Origin: Thermomonas sp. XSG
Lineage (GTDB): Bacteria; Pseudomonadota; Gammaproteobacteria; Xanthomonadales; Xanthomonadaceae
Direction of reading: 5' to 3'
Length of the DNA stretch: 64,000 bases
Assembly (NCBI RefSeq): GCF_014678725.1
Contig: NZ_CP061497.1
Span: 310,001-374,000 of the forward strand
The position numbers and the translations under genes are program-made. Each line of letters begins with the position of its first letter. The first letter of the stretch is position 1. The notes under the pieces were generated by a model that made no database searches, was not told the DNA's origin, and was given only the letters and a program-made list of their open reading frames with translations. Shown here piece after piece: positions 48,939-58,618 of the stretch.

Positions 48939-51773
48939 GTGGACAGTCTCCTCAAGCAGTTCGCTCAAACCTCCCAGCTCGGCGCCAACGGCGCGTTCAT
49001 CGAAGACCTCTACGAGCAGTATCTGGTCGCGCCCGACAGCGTCGACCCCAAATGGAAGCAGTATTTCGATGGCCTGAAGGGCCGCGAGGCCGGGGATATC
49101 CCGCACTCCGCGGTGATCGACCAGATCGCCGAGGCCGGCCGCCAGGCCGCGCGCGGGGTGGTTCCCGCCAACAGCGGTAGCGGCGACGAGCGCGAGCGCC
49201 ACGTCGGCCGCCTGATCACCGCCTACCGTTCGCGCGGCCACCTGGGTGCGCACACCGACCCGCTGGGGCTGACCCCGCCGGTCAACCCGCCGGACCTGGA
49301 CCTCGCCTTCCACAAGCTGTCCGGCAGCGACCTCGACACCGAATTCAGCACCGGCGGCGTCGGCGGTGAGCCGCGGATGAAGCTGCGCGACCTGTACGCG
49401 CGCCTGCGCGCGACCTATGCCGGCAGCATCGGCGCCGAGTTCATGCACATCACCGACGCCGACCAGCGCCGCTGGATCTACGAGCGCCTGGAGAAGGCGG
49501 CCGGCAACTACGGCCGCAGCAAGGAAGACAAGCAGCGCATCCTCGAGCGGCTGACCGCCGCGGAAGGCCTGGAACGCTACCTGCACACCAAGTACGTCGG
49601 CCAGAAGCGCTTCTCGCTGGAAGGCGGCGACTCACTGATCCCGCTGCTGGACGTGACGATCCGTCGCGCCGGCCAGGCCGGGGTCAAGGACGTGGTGCTG
49701 GGCATGGCCCACCGCGGCCGCCTGAACGTGCTGGTCAACACCCTCGGCAAGCCGCCGCGCAAGCTGTTCGACGAGTTCGAAGGCAAGTTCGAGCACACCC
49801 GTCAGGGCGACCACGCCCATACCGGCGACGTGAAGTACCACATGGGCTACAGCGCCGACGTCGCCACCCCCGGCGGCCCGGTCCATCTGGCCCTGGCGTT
49901 CAATCCCTCGCACCTGGAGATCGTCGACCCGGTGGTCGCCGGCAGCGTGCGTTCGCGCCAGCATCGCCGCGGCGATGCCGAGCGCAAGCAGGTCATGCCG
50001 GTGCTGATCCATGGCGACGCGGCGTTCGCCGGCCAGGGCGTGGTGATGGAACTGCTGCAGATGTCGCAGGCCCGCGGCTTCCGCGTTGGCGGCACCCTGC
50101 ACGTGGTGGTCAACAACCAGGTCGGCTTCACCACCAGCGCTGCCGAAGACGCGCGTTCCACCCTGTACTGCACCGACGTGGCCAAGATGGTCGGCGCGCC
50201 GGTGCTGCACGTGAACGGCGACGACCCGGAGGCCGTGGCGTTCGTGGCCGAGATGGCGTTCGATTTCCGCCAGACCTTCGGCAAGGACGTGGTCATCGAC
50301 CTGGTCTGCTACCGCCGCCACGGCCACAACGAGGCCGACGAACCTGCTGCCACTCAGCCGGTGATGTACAAGAAGATCCGCGCGATGAAGACCACGCGCG
50401 AGCTGTACGCCGACAAGCTGATGGCCGAAGGCACGCTGTCCGCGGCCGATGCGCAGGCGCTGGTCGATGCCTGCCGCGACCGCCTTGATGCCGGCGAGGT
50501 CACCACCGACGTGGTGCCGGCCGAGGCCAACGCACTGACCGTCGACTGGTCGCCGTACCTGGCCGGCAAGCTGTCCGACCCGGTGGACACCAAGGTGCCC
50601 CGCAAGGCGCTGGACAAGCTGGCATCGCAGATCAACACCATCCCGGACGCGGTGAAGCTGCATCCGCGCGTGGCCAAGATCTACGAGGACCGCCGCAAGA
50701 TGGCCGCAGGCGAACAGCCGGCCGACTGGGGATTTGCCGAGAACCTGGCCTACGCCACCCTGCTGCAGGACGGCTACCGCCTGCGTCTGGTCGGCCAGGA
50801 CTGCGGTCGCGGCACCTTCTTCCATCGCCACGCGATCCTGCACGACCAGAACACCGACGCCTACCACCTGCCGCTGCGCGAGCTGGTGCAGAACCCGGAA
50901 GACGTCACCATCATCGACTCGCTGCTCAGCGAGGAAGCGGTGATGGCGTTCGAATACGGCTACGCCACCGCCGATCCGATGACCCTGGACATCTGGGAAG
51001 CGCAGTTCGGCGATTTCGCCAACGGCGCGCAGGTCGTGATCGACCAGTTCCTGGCCGCCGGCGAAGCCAAGTGGGACCGCCTGTGCGGGCTCGCGCTGTA
51101 CCTGCCGCACGGCTATGAAGGCCAGGGACCCGAGCACAGCTCGGCGCGCCTGGAGCGCTTCCTGCAGCTGTGCGCGCTGGACAACATGGTGGTCTGCACG
51201 CCGACCACCCCGGCGCAGGATTTCCACATGATCCGCCGCCAGATGCGCCAGAGCACCCGCAAGCCGCTGGTGGTGATGACGCCGAAGTCGCTGCTGCGCC
51301 ACAAGCTGGCGGTGTCGAGCCTGGACGAACTGGCCAACGGCGAGTTCCAGCGCCTGATCCCCGATACCACCGCCACCGCGAAGAAGGTCAAGCGGGTGGT
51401 GGTGTGCGCCGGCAAGGTCTATTACGACCTGCTGGAAGAAGCGCAGAAGAAGGAGATCAAGGACGTGGCGCTGGTCCGCGTGGAGCAGCTGTACCCATTC
51501 CCGCGCCCGGAGCTCGTCGCCGAGCTGAAGCGCTTCGGCTCCGCCACCGACGTGGTCTGGTGCCAGGAAGAGCCGCAGAACCAGGGTGCCTGGTACCAGA
51601 TCCAGCACCACCTGCGCGCCTGCCTGCAGCCCAAGCAGGTGCTGGGCTACGCCGGCCGCCTGCGCTCGCCCTCGCCCGCGGCCGGCCACATGGCCGAGCA
51701 CGTGGCCGAACTCAACAAGCTGCTTGCCGACGCACTGGTCAACCCGGTGGGCAACGACAGCGACGCCGACTAA
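48939..51773 (+). CDS. sucA: 2-oxoglutarate dehydrogenase E1 component
   Basis: 944 residues from a GTG start (48939). The usual E1 N-terminus is present (TSQLGANGAFIEDLYEQYL). TPP-binding and catalytic blocks include MAHRGRLNVLVNTLGKPP, GDAAFAGQGVVMELLQMSQ and HVNGDDPEAV, with RRHGHNEADEPAATQP and HGYEGQGPEHSSARLERFL further on. It decarboxylates 2-oxoglutarate and transfers the succinyl group to SucB. First gene of sucA-sucB-lpd, 30 bp before sucB. Start choice is supported by the conserved N-terminus; no ATG is near. Confidence 0.97.
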   Translation: MDSLLKQFAQTSQLGANGAFIEDLYEQYLVAPDSVDPKWKQYFDGLKGREAGDIPHSAVIDQIAEAGRQAARGVVPANSGSGDERERHVGRLITAYRSRGHLGAHTDPLGLTPPVNPPDLDLAFHKLSGSDLDTEFSTGGVGGEPRMKLRDLYARLRATYAGSIGAEFMHITDADQRRWIYERLEKAAGNYGRSKEDKQRILERLTAAEGLERYLHTKYVGQKRFSLEGGDSLIPLLDVTIRRAGQAGVKDVVLGMAHRGRLNVLVNTLGKPPRKLFDEFEGKFEHTRQGDHAHTGDVKYHMGYSADVATPGGPVHLALAFNPSHLEIVDPVVAGSVRSRQHRRGDAERKQVMPVLIHGDAAFAGQGVVMELLQMSQARGFRVGGTLHVVVNNQVGFTTSAAEDARSTLYCTDVAKMVGAPVLHVNGDDPEAVAFVAEMAFDFRQTFGKDVVIDLVCYRRHGHNEADEPAATQPVMYKKIRAMKTTRELYADKLMAEGTLSAADAQALVDACRDRLDAGEVTTDVVPAEANALTVDWSPYLAGKLSDPVDTKVPRKALDKLASQINTIPDAVKLHPRVAKIYEDRRKMAAGEQPADWGFAENLAYATLLQDGYRLRLVGQDCGRGTFFHRHAILHDQNTDAYHLPLRELVQNPEDVTIIDSLLSEEAVMAFEYGYATADPMTLDIWEAQFGDFANGAQVVIDQFLAAGEAKWDRLCGLALYLPHGYEGQGPEHSSARLERFLQLCALDNMVVCTPTTPAQDFHMIRRQMRQSTRKPLVVMTPKSLLRHKLAVSSLDELANGEFQRLIPDTTATAKKVKRVVVCAGKVYYDLLEEAQKKEIKDVALVRVEQLYPFPRPELVAELKRFGSATDVVWCQEEPQNQGAWYQIQHHLRACLQPKQVLGYAGRLRSPSPAAGHMAEHVAELNKLLADALVNPVGNDSDAD

Positions 51774-51803
51774 TTCCCCTCCGAATTCCGACAGGACGCC
51801 CTC

Positions 51804-52994
51804 ATGGCCATTGAAGTCAAAGTCCCGGTTCTCCCCGAATCCGTTTCCGACGCCACCATCGCCAGCTGGCACAAGAAGGCCGGTGACGCGGTCAAGCGCG
51901 ATGAAAACCTGCTCGACCTCGAAACCGACAAGGTGGTGCTGGAAGTGCCCTCCCCGGTCGACGGCGTGCTGAAGGAGATCAAGTTCGACGCCGGCGCCAC
52001 CGTGACCAGCCAGCAGGTGATCGCCGTGATCGAGGAAGGCGCCGTCGCCGCAGCCGCGCCGGCCGCCCCTGCCGCGGAAGCGCCGAAGGCCGCCGCGCCC
52101 GCCGCTGCCGCCCCGGCCAAGGCCGCGGCACCGGCCGCCGCCTCCGCCGACGTGCCGCCGGGCGCGCGCTTCGCCGCCGCCACCAGCGGCGTCAACCCGG
52201 CCGAGGTGGCCGGCACCGGCCGCCGCGGCATGGTCACCAAGGAAGACATCGTCAACTACGCCAGCGGCAAGACCGCCGGCGTGGCCGGCGGCGCGCGCCC
52301 GGAAGAGCGCGTGCCGATGACCCGCATGCGCGCCCGCATCGCCGAGCGCCTGATGCAGTCCAAGAACTCCATCGCCATGCTGACCTCGTTCAACGAGGTC
52401 AACCTCTCCAAGGTCATGGAGATGCGCAAGGAGCTGCAGGATGACTTCGTCAAGGCGCACGGCATCAAGCTCGGCTTCATGAGCTTCTTCGCCAAGGCCG
52501 CCGCGAACGCGCTGCAGAAGTACCCGGTCATCAACGCCTCGGTCGATGGCAATGACGTCATCTACCACGGCTACGCCGACATCAGCATCGCCGTGTCCAC
52601 CGACAAGGGCCTGGTCACGCCGGTGCTGCGCAACGTCGAACGGATGGGCTTCGCCGAGATCGAACAGGGCATCGCCGACTACGCCAAGAAGGCGCGTGAC
52701 GGCAAGCTGGGCCTGGACGACCTGCAGGGCGGCACCTTCACCATCACCAACGGCGGCACCTTCGGCTCGCTGATGTCCACCCCGATCGTGAACCCGCCGC
52801 AGAGCGCCATCCTCGGTATGCACGCGATCAAGGAGCGCGCCATCGTCGAGAACGGCCAGGTGATCGCCGCGCCGATGATGTACATCGCGCTGAGCTACGA
52901 CCACCGCATCATCGACGGCAAGGACGCGGTGCTGTTCCTGGTCGACATCAAGAACCAGCTCGAGAACCCGCACCGCATGCTGCTGGGCATGTGA
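51804..52994 (+). CDS. sucB: Dihydrolipoyllysine succinyltransferase (2-oxoglutarate dehydrogenase E2)
   Basis: 396 residues. One lipoyl domain (1-75) has the lipoylated lysine in ETDKVVLEV. An Ala/Pro-rich linker follows (about 75-115), then a short E3/E1-binding domain ([12 protein letters not shown] through KEDIVNY). The acyltransferase core ends with [13 protein letters not shown] holding the catalytic His and Asp. It passes succinyl to CoA. ATG 51804 has ACAGGACGCC upstream. A perfect 10-bp hairpin follows the stop. Confidence 0.97.
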   Translation: MAIEVKVPVLPESVSDATIASWHKKAGDAVKRDENLLDLETDKVVLEVPSPVDGVLKEIKFDAGATVTSQQVIAVIEEGAVAAAAPAAPAAEAPKAAAPAAAAPAKAAAPAAASADVPPGARFAAATSGVNPAEVAGTGRRGMVTKEDIVNYASGKTAGVAGGARPEERVPMTRMRARIAERLMQSKNSIAMLTSFNEVNLSKVMEMRKELQDDFVKAHGIKLGFMSFFAKAAANALQKYPVINASVDGNDVIYHGYADISIAVSTDKGLVTPVLRNVERMGFAEIEQGIADYAKKARDGKLGLDDLQGGTFTITNGGTFGSLMSTPIVNPPQSAILGMHAIKERAIVENGQVIAAPMMYIALSYDHRIIDGKDAVLFLVDIKNQLENPHRMLLGM

Positions 52995-53001
52995 TTCCGG
53001 C

Positions 53002-53027
53002 GACGGGAACCGGCAACGGTTCCCGTC
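53002..53027 (+). terminator. Intra-operon stem-loop between sucB and lpd
   Basis: GACGGGAACC (53002-53011) and GGTTCCCGTC (53018-53027) pair around GGCAAC, followed by CTGTTTC. The U-tract is weak, so it may only attenuate transcription or protect the sucAB message, adjusting E3 output relative to E1/E2. Confidence 0.6.
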
Positions 53028-53089
53028 CTGTTTCGGGGCACCGCAGGTTCGGATCCTGCCCCCCCGCTACCAAGTTCAGGAATGAAGCA

Positions 53090-54520
53090 ATGAGCGAACA
53101 ACAGCAATTCGACGTCGTCGTCATCGGTGCCGGTCCCGCCGGCTACCACGCCGCCATCCGCGCCGCGCAGCTGGGCCTGAAGACCGCCTGCATCGACGCC
53201 GCGCTGGGCAAGGACGGCAAGCCGGCGCTGGGCGGCACCTGCCTGCGCGTGGGCTGCATCCCGTCCAAGGCGCTGCTGGATTCCAGCCGCCAGTTCTGGA
53301 ACATGGGCCACCTGTTCGACCAGCACGGCATCAGCTTCGAGTCGCCTTCGATCGACGTGAAGAAGATGGTCGCCCGCAAGGACGGCATCGTGAAGCAGTT
53401 CACCGGCGGCATCGCCGCGCTGTTCAAGGCGAACAAGATCACCGCGTTCTACGGCTTCGGCCAGCTGCAGCCGGGCAACGTGGTGACGGTCAAGCAGCAC
53501 GACGGCAGCGAAGTCGCGCTGAAGGCCACCAACGTCATCCTCGCCGCCGGTTCCGATTCCATCGAGCTGCCGTTCGCCAAGTTCGGCGAGCACATCATCG
53601 ACAACGTCGGCGCGCTGGACCTCGAGAAGGTGCCGAAGCGCCTCGGCGTGATCGGCGCCGGCGTGATCGGTCTGGAACTGGGCAGCGTGTGGAAGCGCCT
53701 GGGCGCCGAGGTCACCATCCTCGAAGGCCTGCCGAACTTCCTCGCCGCCGCCGATGCGGAAGTGGCGAAGGTCGCGGCGCGCGAATTCAAGAAGCAGGGC
53801 CTGGACATCAAGCTGGGCTGCAAGTGCACCGCCACCGAGGTCAAGAAGGACGGCGTCCATATCAGCTACACCGACGACAAGGGCGCGGCCCAGGAACTGG
53901 TGGTCGACAAGCTGCTGGTGGCCGTGGGCCGCCGCGCCGCCACCAAGGGCCTGCTGGCCGATGGCACCGGCGTGCAGGTCAACGAGCGCGGCCAGATCGT
54001 GGTCGACGAGCACTGCCACACCGGCGTCGACGGCGTGTGGGCGGTCGGCGACTGCGTGCGCGGCCCGATGCTGGCGCACAAGGGCTTCGAAGAAGGGATC
54101 GCGGTGGCGGAACTTATTGCCGGCCTGCCGGGCCACGTCAACTTCGACACGATTCCGTGGGTGATCTACACCGAGCCGGAAATCGCCTGGGTCGGCAAGA
54201 CCGAGGAGCAGCTGAAGGCCGAAGGCGTCCCCTACAAGGCCGGCAGCTTCCCGTTCGCAGCGGTCGGCCGCGCGGTGGCGATGGCCGAGCCGGCGGGCTT
54301 CGTGAAGGTACTGGCGCATGCCGAGACCGACACCATCCTGGGCATGCACCTGGTCGGCGCCAACGTGTCGGAACTGGTCCACGAGGGCGTGCTGGCGATG
54401 GAGTTCAAGGGCAGTGCCGATGACTTGGCGCGCATCTGCCACGCCCACCCGTCGCTGAGCGAGGCCGTGCACGACGCCGCGATGGCGGTGCACAAGCGGG
54501 CGATCCACAAGGCCAACTGA
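53090..54520 (+). CDS. lpd: Dihydrolipoyl dehydrogenase (E3)
   Basis: 476 residues. An FAD site (VVIGAGPAGYHAAIRAAQLG), redox cysteines in GGTCLRVGCIPSKALL, an NAD site (GVIGAGVIGLELGSVWKRLG) and the dimer-interface catalytic pair in CHAHPSLSEAVHDAA are present. It reoxidises dihydrolipoamide of the SucB subunit. ATG 53090 follows AGGAATGAAGCA; the longer frame from 52991 is not homologous. The last gene of the operon, closed by a terminator 23 bp after the stop. Confidence 0.97.
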   Translation: MSEQQQFDVVVIGAGPAGYHAAIRAAQLGLKTACIDAALGKDGKPALGGTCLRVGCIPSKALLDSSRQFWNMGHLFDQHGISFESPSIDVKKMVARKDGIVKQFTGGIAALFKANKITAFYGFGQLQPGNVVTVKQHDGSEVALKATNVILAAGSDSIELPFAKFGEHIIDNVGALDLEKVPKRLGVIGAGVIGLELGSVWKRLGAEVTILEGLPNFLAAADAEVAKVAAREFKKQGLDIKLGCKCTATEVKKDGVHISYTDDKGAAQELVVDKLLVAVGRRAATKGLLADGTGVQVNERGQIVVDEHCHTGVDGVWAVGDCVRGPMLAHKGFEEGIAVAELIAGLPGHVNFDTIPWVIYTEPEIAWVGKTEEQLKAEGVPYKAGSFPFAAVGRAVAMAEPAGFVKVLAHAETDTILGMHLVGANVSELVHEGVLAMEFKGSADDLARICHAHPSLSEAVHDAAMAVHKRAIHKAN

Positions 54521-54542
54521 TACGCGGCTCTGCATCGCATGG

Positions 54543-54568
54543 AAACGGCGCCAAGGTGGCGCCGTTTT
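54543..54568 (+). terminator. Rho-independent terminator of sucA-sucB-lpd
   Basis: AAACGGCGCC (54543-54552) and GGCGCCGTTT (54558-54567) form a perfect 10-bp stem with loop AAGGT, running into TTTTC. It sits between lpd and the DUF3147-like gene. Confidence 0.88.
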
Positions 54569-54594
54569 CGTATGCGCCGCGCGATAATCGCCTG

Positions 54595-54944
54595 ATGAAC
54601 GCGCAATTCCTGCTGAAACTCGCAATCACCGTGGTGCTGGTGTTGACCGCCTCCGCGCTGTCCAGGCGCCCCGGCGTGCTCGGCGCACTGGTGGCGGCAC
54701 TGCCGGTGACATCGCTGCTGGCGCTCGGCTGGTTGCAGGTCGAAACCGGCGACAGCCAGCGCGTGGCCATGATGTCGATGGACATCTTCTGGTTCGTGCT
54801 GGGTGGCCTGCTGTTCTTCCCGGTGCTCAGCCTTTGCCTGAAAGCCGGCTGGCAGCCTTGGCTGTGCTTCGTCGCAGCGGGGATCGCGGGCTTCGCCGGC
54901 ATGAACGGCGTGCAATACCTCCTTACCCAATTCAGGGCTCCGGC

Positions 54945-54948
<4 letters not shown>
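54595..54948 (+). CDS. Small inner-membrane protein, DUF3147-like
   Basis: 117 residues with four hydrophobic helices (about 4-22, 28-48, 58-80, 88-110). The pattern LGALVAALPVTSLLALGWLQVETGD followed by DIFWFVLGGLLFFPVLSL fits the DUF3147 family of unknown function. ATG 54595 is the first after the lpd terminator. The stop overlaps the LOG-family gene by 4 bp (ATGA), so the two are coupled. No role can be assigned. Confidence 0.8.
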
Positions 54949-55552
<604 letters not shown>

Positions 55553-55556
<4 letters not shown>

Positions 55557-56557
55557 CCATCCCGGCGACGTTCCGCGCCTTCCGCATCCACAGCGACGCC
55601 GCCGGCTACCGCAGCGGCATCGAGACCATATCGCTGGGTGATCTCAATCCCGGCGAGGTGGTGGTCAAGGCCGCGTACTCCTCGGTCAACTACAAGGACG
55701 CGCTGGCCGGCACCGGCAAGGGCAAGATCCTGCGCAGCTTCCCGCTGGTCGGGGGGATAGATGTGGCCGGCCACGTGGTGGCATCCACCGACCCCGCGTT
55801 CCGCGAGGGTGACGCCGTGCTGGTCACCGGCAGCGGGCTGTCGGAAACCCGCGACGGCGGCTATTCGGAGTACGCGCGGCTGGATGCACGCTGGGTCATC
55901 CCGCTGCCTGCCGGGCTGAGCCTACGCGAAGCGATGATCCTCGGCACCGCCGGTTTCACTGCGGCGCTCGGCCTGCTGCGGATGACCGAGAACCGGCAGA
56001 CGCCCGCGCTGGGCCCGCTGGCCGTGACCGGTGCGACCGGCGGCGTGGGTTCACTGGCGGTCGCGATCTACAGCCAAGCCGGTTACCAGGTCCATGCGAT
56101 CAGCGGCAAGCCGGAACATGCGGTCTACTTGAAGGCGCTGGGGGCCTCCGAGGTGCTGGGCCGCGACGCACTGTCGACCACCAAGCCAATGGACAGCGCC
56201 CGCTTCGGTGGCGGCCTGGACAATGTCGGCGGGCCAATGCTTGCGGCGCTGCTGGCGCAGACCGCCCCCTATGGCAACGTCGCCAGCTGCGGACTGGCCG
56301 CTTCGCCCGAACTGCACGCCACCGTGATGCCCTTCATCATCCGCGGCGTCTCGCTGCTGGGCGTGGCCTCGGCCGGCACCGCCCGCGACATCCGCGACGA
56401 GGTCTGGCGCCGCCTGGCCGGCGACTGGAAGCCGGACAACCTGGAGGCGATCTGCACCCGCGAAGCCAGCCTGGACGAGCTGCCGCAGGTATTCGACGGG
56501 ATGCTTGCCGGCGGCGCGCTGGGGCGCACGCTGGTGCGCATCCAGCCTGTCATCTGA
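55553..56557 (+). CDS. acuI: NADPH-dependent acrylyl-CoA reductase-type quinone oxidoreductase (YhdH/AcuI)
   Basis: 334 residues, zinc-free medium-chain dehydrogenase. YhdH/AcuI markers are SSVNYKDALAGTGKGKILRS, FPLVGGIDVAGHVV and the NADPH site VTGATGGVGSLAVAIYSQAG. In other bacteria AcuI reduces the toxic intermediate acrylyl-CoA to propionyl-CoA. ATG 55553 has CGGAGG upstream and overlaps the LOG gene stop. Substrate is inferred from the family. Confidence 0.9.
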
Positions 56558-56615
56558 CCGCGCTTGCAGGCCGCTGGCCTGCGGCTACAATCGACCCGCA
56601 TACCCGGGGATTCAC

Positions 56616-56996
56616 ATGGCACGCATCCTGATTGTCGACGATTCGCCCTCCCAGCTGATGAGCATCCGACGCATCGTCGAGAAACTCGGCCACGATGCGC
56701 TCACCGCCGAGGACGGCGCCGCCGGCGTGGAAGCGGCCAAGCGCGAACTGCCCGACCTGATCCTGATGGACGTGGTGATGCCGAACCTCAACGGCTTCCA
56801 GGCCACCCGTTCGATCAGCCGCGAAGCCACCACCAAGCACATCCCGGTCATTCTGGTCACCACCAAGGACCAGGACACCGACCGCGTCTGGGGCATGCGC
56901 CAGGGCGCCAAGGCCTACATCACCAAGCCGTTCAGCGAGTCCGAACTGGCCGACGTCATCAACCAGTACATCGCCACCGGTCCCAGCGCCGCGTAA
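56616..56996 (+). CDS. pilH: PilH-like single-domain response regulator
   Basis: 126 residues, receiver only. Acidic pair VDDSPSQ, phospho-acceptor Asp52 in LILMDVVMPNLNGFQATR, VTTKDQDTDRVWGMRQGAK and the conserved lysine in ITKPFSE. The NGFQATR and TTKDQDTDxVWGxRQGA blocks are specific to the PilH (twitching-motility Chp system) group rather than CheY. It should act as a phosphate sink or retraction regulator for type IV pili. It has its own short upstream region (58 bp) and is followed by a long palindrome. Confidence 0.87.
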   Translation: MARILIVDDSPSQLMSIRRIVEKLGHDALTAEDGAAGVEAAKRELPDLILMDVVMPNLNGFQATRSISREATTKHIPVILVTTKDQDTDRVWGMRQGAKAYITKPFSESELADVINQYIATGPSAA

Positions 56997-57003
56997 GGCG
57001 TTC

Positions 57004-57087
57004 TTTGTAGGAGCGCACCGCAGGGGCGCGATGCTCTTGGCGGGATCCTGCGAAAGCGTTCGCGCCCCTGCGGTGCGCTCCTACAAA
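57004..57087. repeat. REP-like palindrome with GTAG termini between convergent genes
   Basis: The 28-nt arms 57004-57031 and 57060-57087 are perfectly inverted around a 28-nt loop. The outer ends read TGTAGGAGCG and CGCTCCTACA. GTAG-headed stem-loops of this kind are known extragenic palindromes in Stenotrophomonas and other Xanthomonadaceae. It lies between convergent pilH and cbpA and could stop transcription from both sides. Confidence 0.85.
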
Positions 57088-57099
57088 AATGGGGCAGCG

Positions 57100-58005
57100 T
57101 CAGCCGCGCCGCCAGTCGTCACCGAACGCGTCGCGCATCTTCGCGTAGGCCTTCCGCTGGGCGTCGTTGTGCGCCTTCGGCGCGAGGATTTCCAGCTCCA
57201 CGATCTGGTCGCCGGCCGCCGCACCCGTGGTGCCCGGCAGCCCGCGTCCGCGCAGCCGCAGCTTGCGTCCGGATTCGGAATCGGCCGGAATCTTCAGCTC
57301 CACCGGGCCGCCCAGGGTGGGCACGCTGAGGGTGGCGCCCAGCGCCGCTTCCCACGGGGCCACCGGCAGCACGTGGATCACGTTGCGACCATCCACCTCG
57401 AACTGCGGATCGGCGGCGTATTCGACTTCCAGCAGCAGGTCCCGGCCGCCGTTGCCCTGCCGGGCCAGGCGGATGACCTGGCCCGGACGCACGCCCTTGG
57501 GCACGCGGACGTCCAGAGTCTTGCCGGCCACGCCGATGCGCACGCTGCTGCCGTTGTAGACGGCATTCAGCGGCACCGCCAGTTTGGCGCGGGTGTCGCC
57601 GGCCGGCTGGCCGCCGCGGGCGCCGCCGTTGCCGCGCCCGCGCTGACCGAACAGGTTCTCGAAGAAGTCGGAGAAGCCGCCGCCCGCGCCGCCACCGGCG
57701 AAGATCTCGTCGAAGTCGAAGTCCGGCTGGCCACCCTGGCCACGTCCGAAACCGCCGGGCGGCGGACGGATCTCGTCGCCGGGGCGGTAGCCGCCTGCGC
57801 GCAGCTGGTCGTAGGCCGCGCGCTTCTGCGGGTCGCGCAGCGCCTCGTAAGCCTCATTGACCGCCTTGAACTTCTCCTCGGCGCCCTTTTCCTTGCTGAC
57901 GTCGGGATGGTATTTGCGCGCCAGCCGCCGATAGGCGGTTTTGATCTCGGCCTCGCCCGCGCTGGGCTCGACCCCGAGGATCCCGTAGTAGTCCTTGAAT
58001 TCCAT
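57100..58005 (-). CDS. cbpA: CbpA-type DnaJ-family co-chaperone
   Basis: 301 residues. J-domain (about 4-70) with the HPD motif in YRRLARKYHPDVSK, a Gly/Phe-rich linker (about 80-135, GGGAGGGFSDFFENLFGQRG) and two C-terminal beta-sandwich domains without the cysteine zinc-finger of DnaJ. That layout is CbpA (curved-DNA-binding protein), which stimulates DnaK and in E. coli binds DNA in stationary phase. It is convergent with pilH and divergent from a peroxiredoxin gene with a 103-bp gap. Confidence 0.92.
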   Translation of the reverse strand: MEFKDYYGILGVEPSAGEAEIKTAYRRLARKYHPDVSKEKGAEEKFKAVNEAYEALRDPQKRAAYDQLRAGGYRPGDEIRPPPGGFGRGQGGQPDFDFDEIFAGGGAGGGFSDFFENLFGQRGRGNGGARGGQPAGDTRAKLAVPLNAVYNGSSVRIGVAGKTLDVRVPKGVRPGQVIRLARQGNGGRDLLLEVEYAADPQFEVDGRNVIHVLPVAPWEAALGATLSVPTLGGPVELKIPADSESGRKLRLRGRGLPGTTGAAAGDQIVELEILAPKAHNDAQRKAYAKMRDAFGDDWRRG

Positions 58006-58108
58006 CGATGCTCCCTGCCGCGGCCTGCGTACGGGGGATTATCCCACCGCGCATCGCAACCGCAGCCACAGGCCTTAGACTGTATTCCCGTCGAAGTGAG
58101 GTCCGGTC

Positions 58109-58591
58109 ATGTCGATTCAAGTCGGCCAGCACGTTCCCGCGGCGATCCTGCAGTACATCGACAACGGTGTGCACCGGATCGATACCCACAGCCTGTTCGG
58201 TGGGCGCAAGCTGGTGCTGTTTTCGGTGCCGGGCGCGTTCACGCCCACCTGTTCCGAACGCCACCTGCCCGGCTTCATCCAGCATTTCGATGCGTTCCGA
58301 GCGAAAGGCATCGAGGTCGCCTGCATGGCGGTAAACGATGCCTTCGTGATGCAGGCGTGGGGCAGGAGCCAAGGCGTACCGCAGGGCATGAAGATGCTCG
58401 CCGACGGCAATGCCGACTTCACCCGCGCGCTCGGGCTGGAACTGGACGCCAGCGGCTACGGCATGGGCGTGCGCAGCAAGCGCTTCGCGCTGTATGCCGA
58501 AAACGAGATCGTGCGCGGCCTGTGGGTGGAAGCGCCGGGTGAATTCCGGGTGTCGTCGGCGGAAAACGTGCTGGCGAACCTGCCCGGCTGA
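58109..58591 (+). CDS. Prx5-type peroxiredoxin
   Basis: 160 residues. The peroxidatic cysteine is in VPGAFTPTCSERHLPGF, the Prx5 signature, followed by VNDAFVMQAWG and MLADGNADFTRALGLELD. It reduces peroxides in the cytoplasm; family members use glutathione/glutaredoxin or thioredoxin. ATG 58109 follows GTGAGGTCCGGTC. It is convergent with pbpC and divergent from cbpA. Confidence 0.93.
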   Translation: MSIQVGQHVPAAILQYIDNGVHRIDTHSLFGGRKLVLFSVPGAFTPTCSERHLPGFIQHFDAFRAKGIEVACMAVNDAFVMQAWGRSQGVPQGMKMLADGNADFTRALGLELDASGYGMGVRSKRFALYAENEIVRGLWVEAPGEFRVSSAENVLANLPG

Positions 58592-58618
58592 TTGCAGCGC
58601 CCGCCCGGGCACCACGCC

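Noticed and set aside
49632-52973. Antisense open frame of 1113 codons across sucA-sucB
   Set aside because: It spans two clear TCA-cycle genes on the other strand, has low-complexity composition and no initiation signal.
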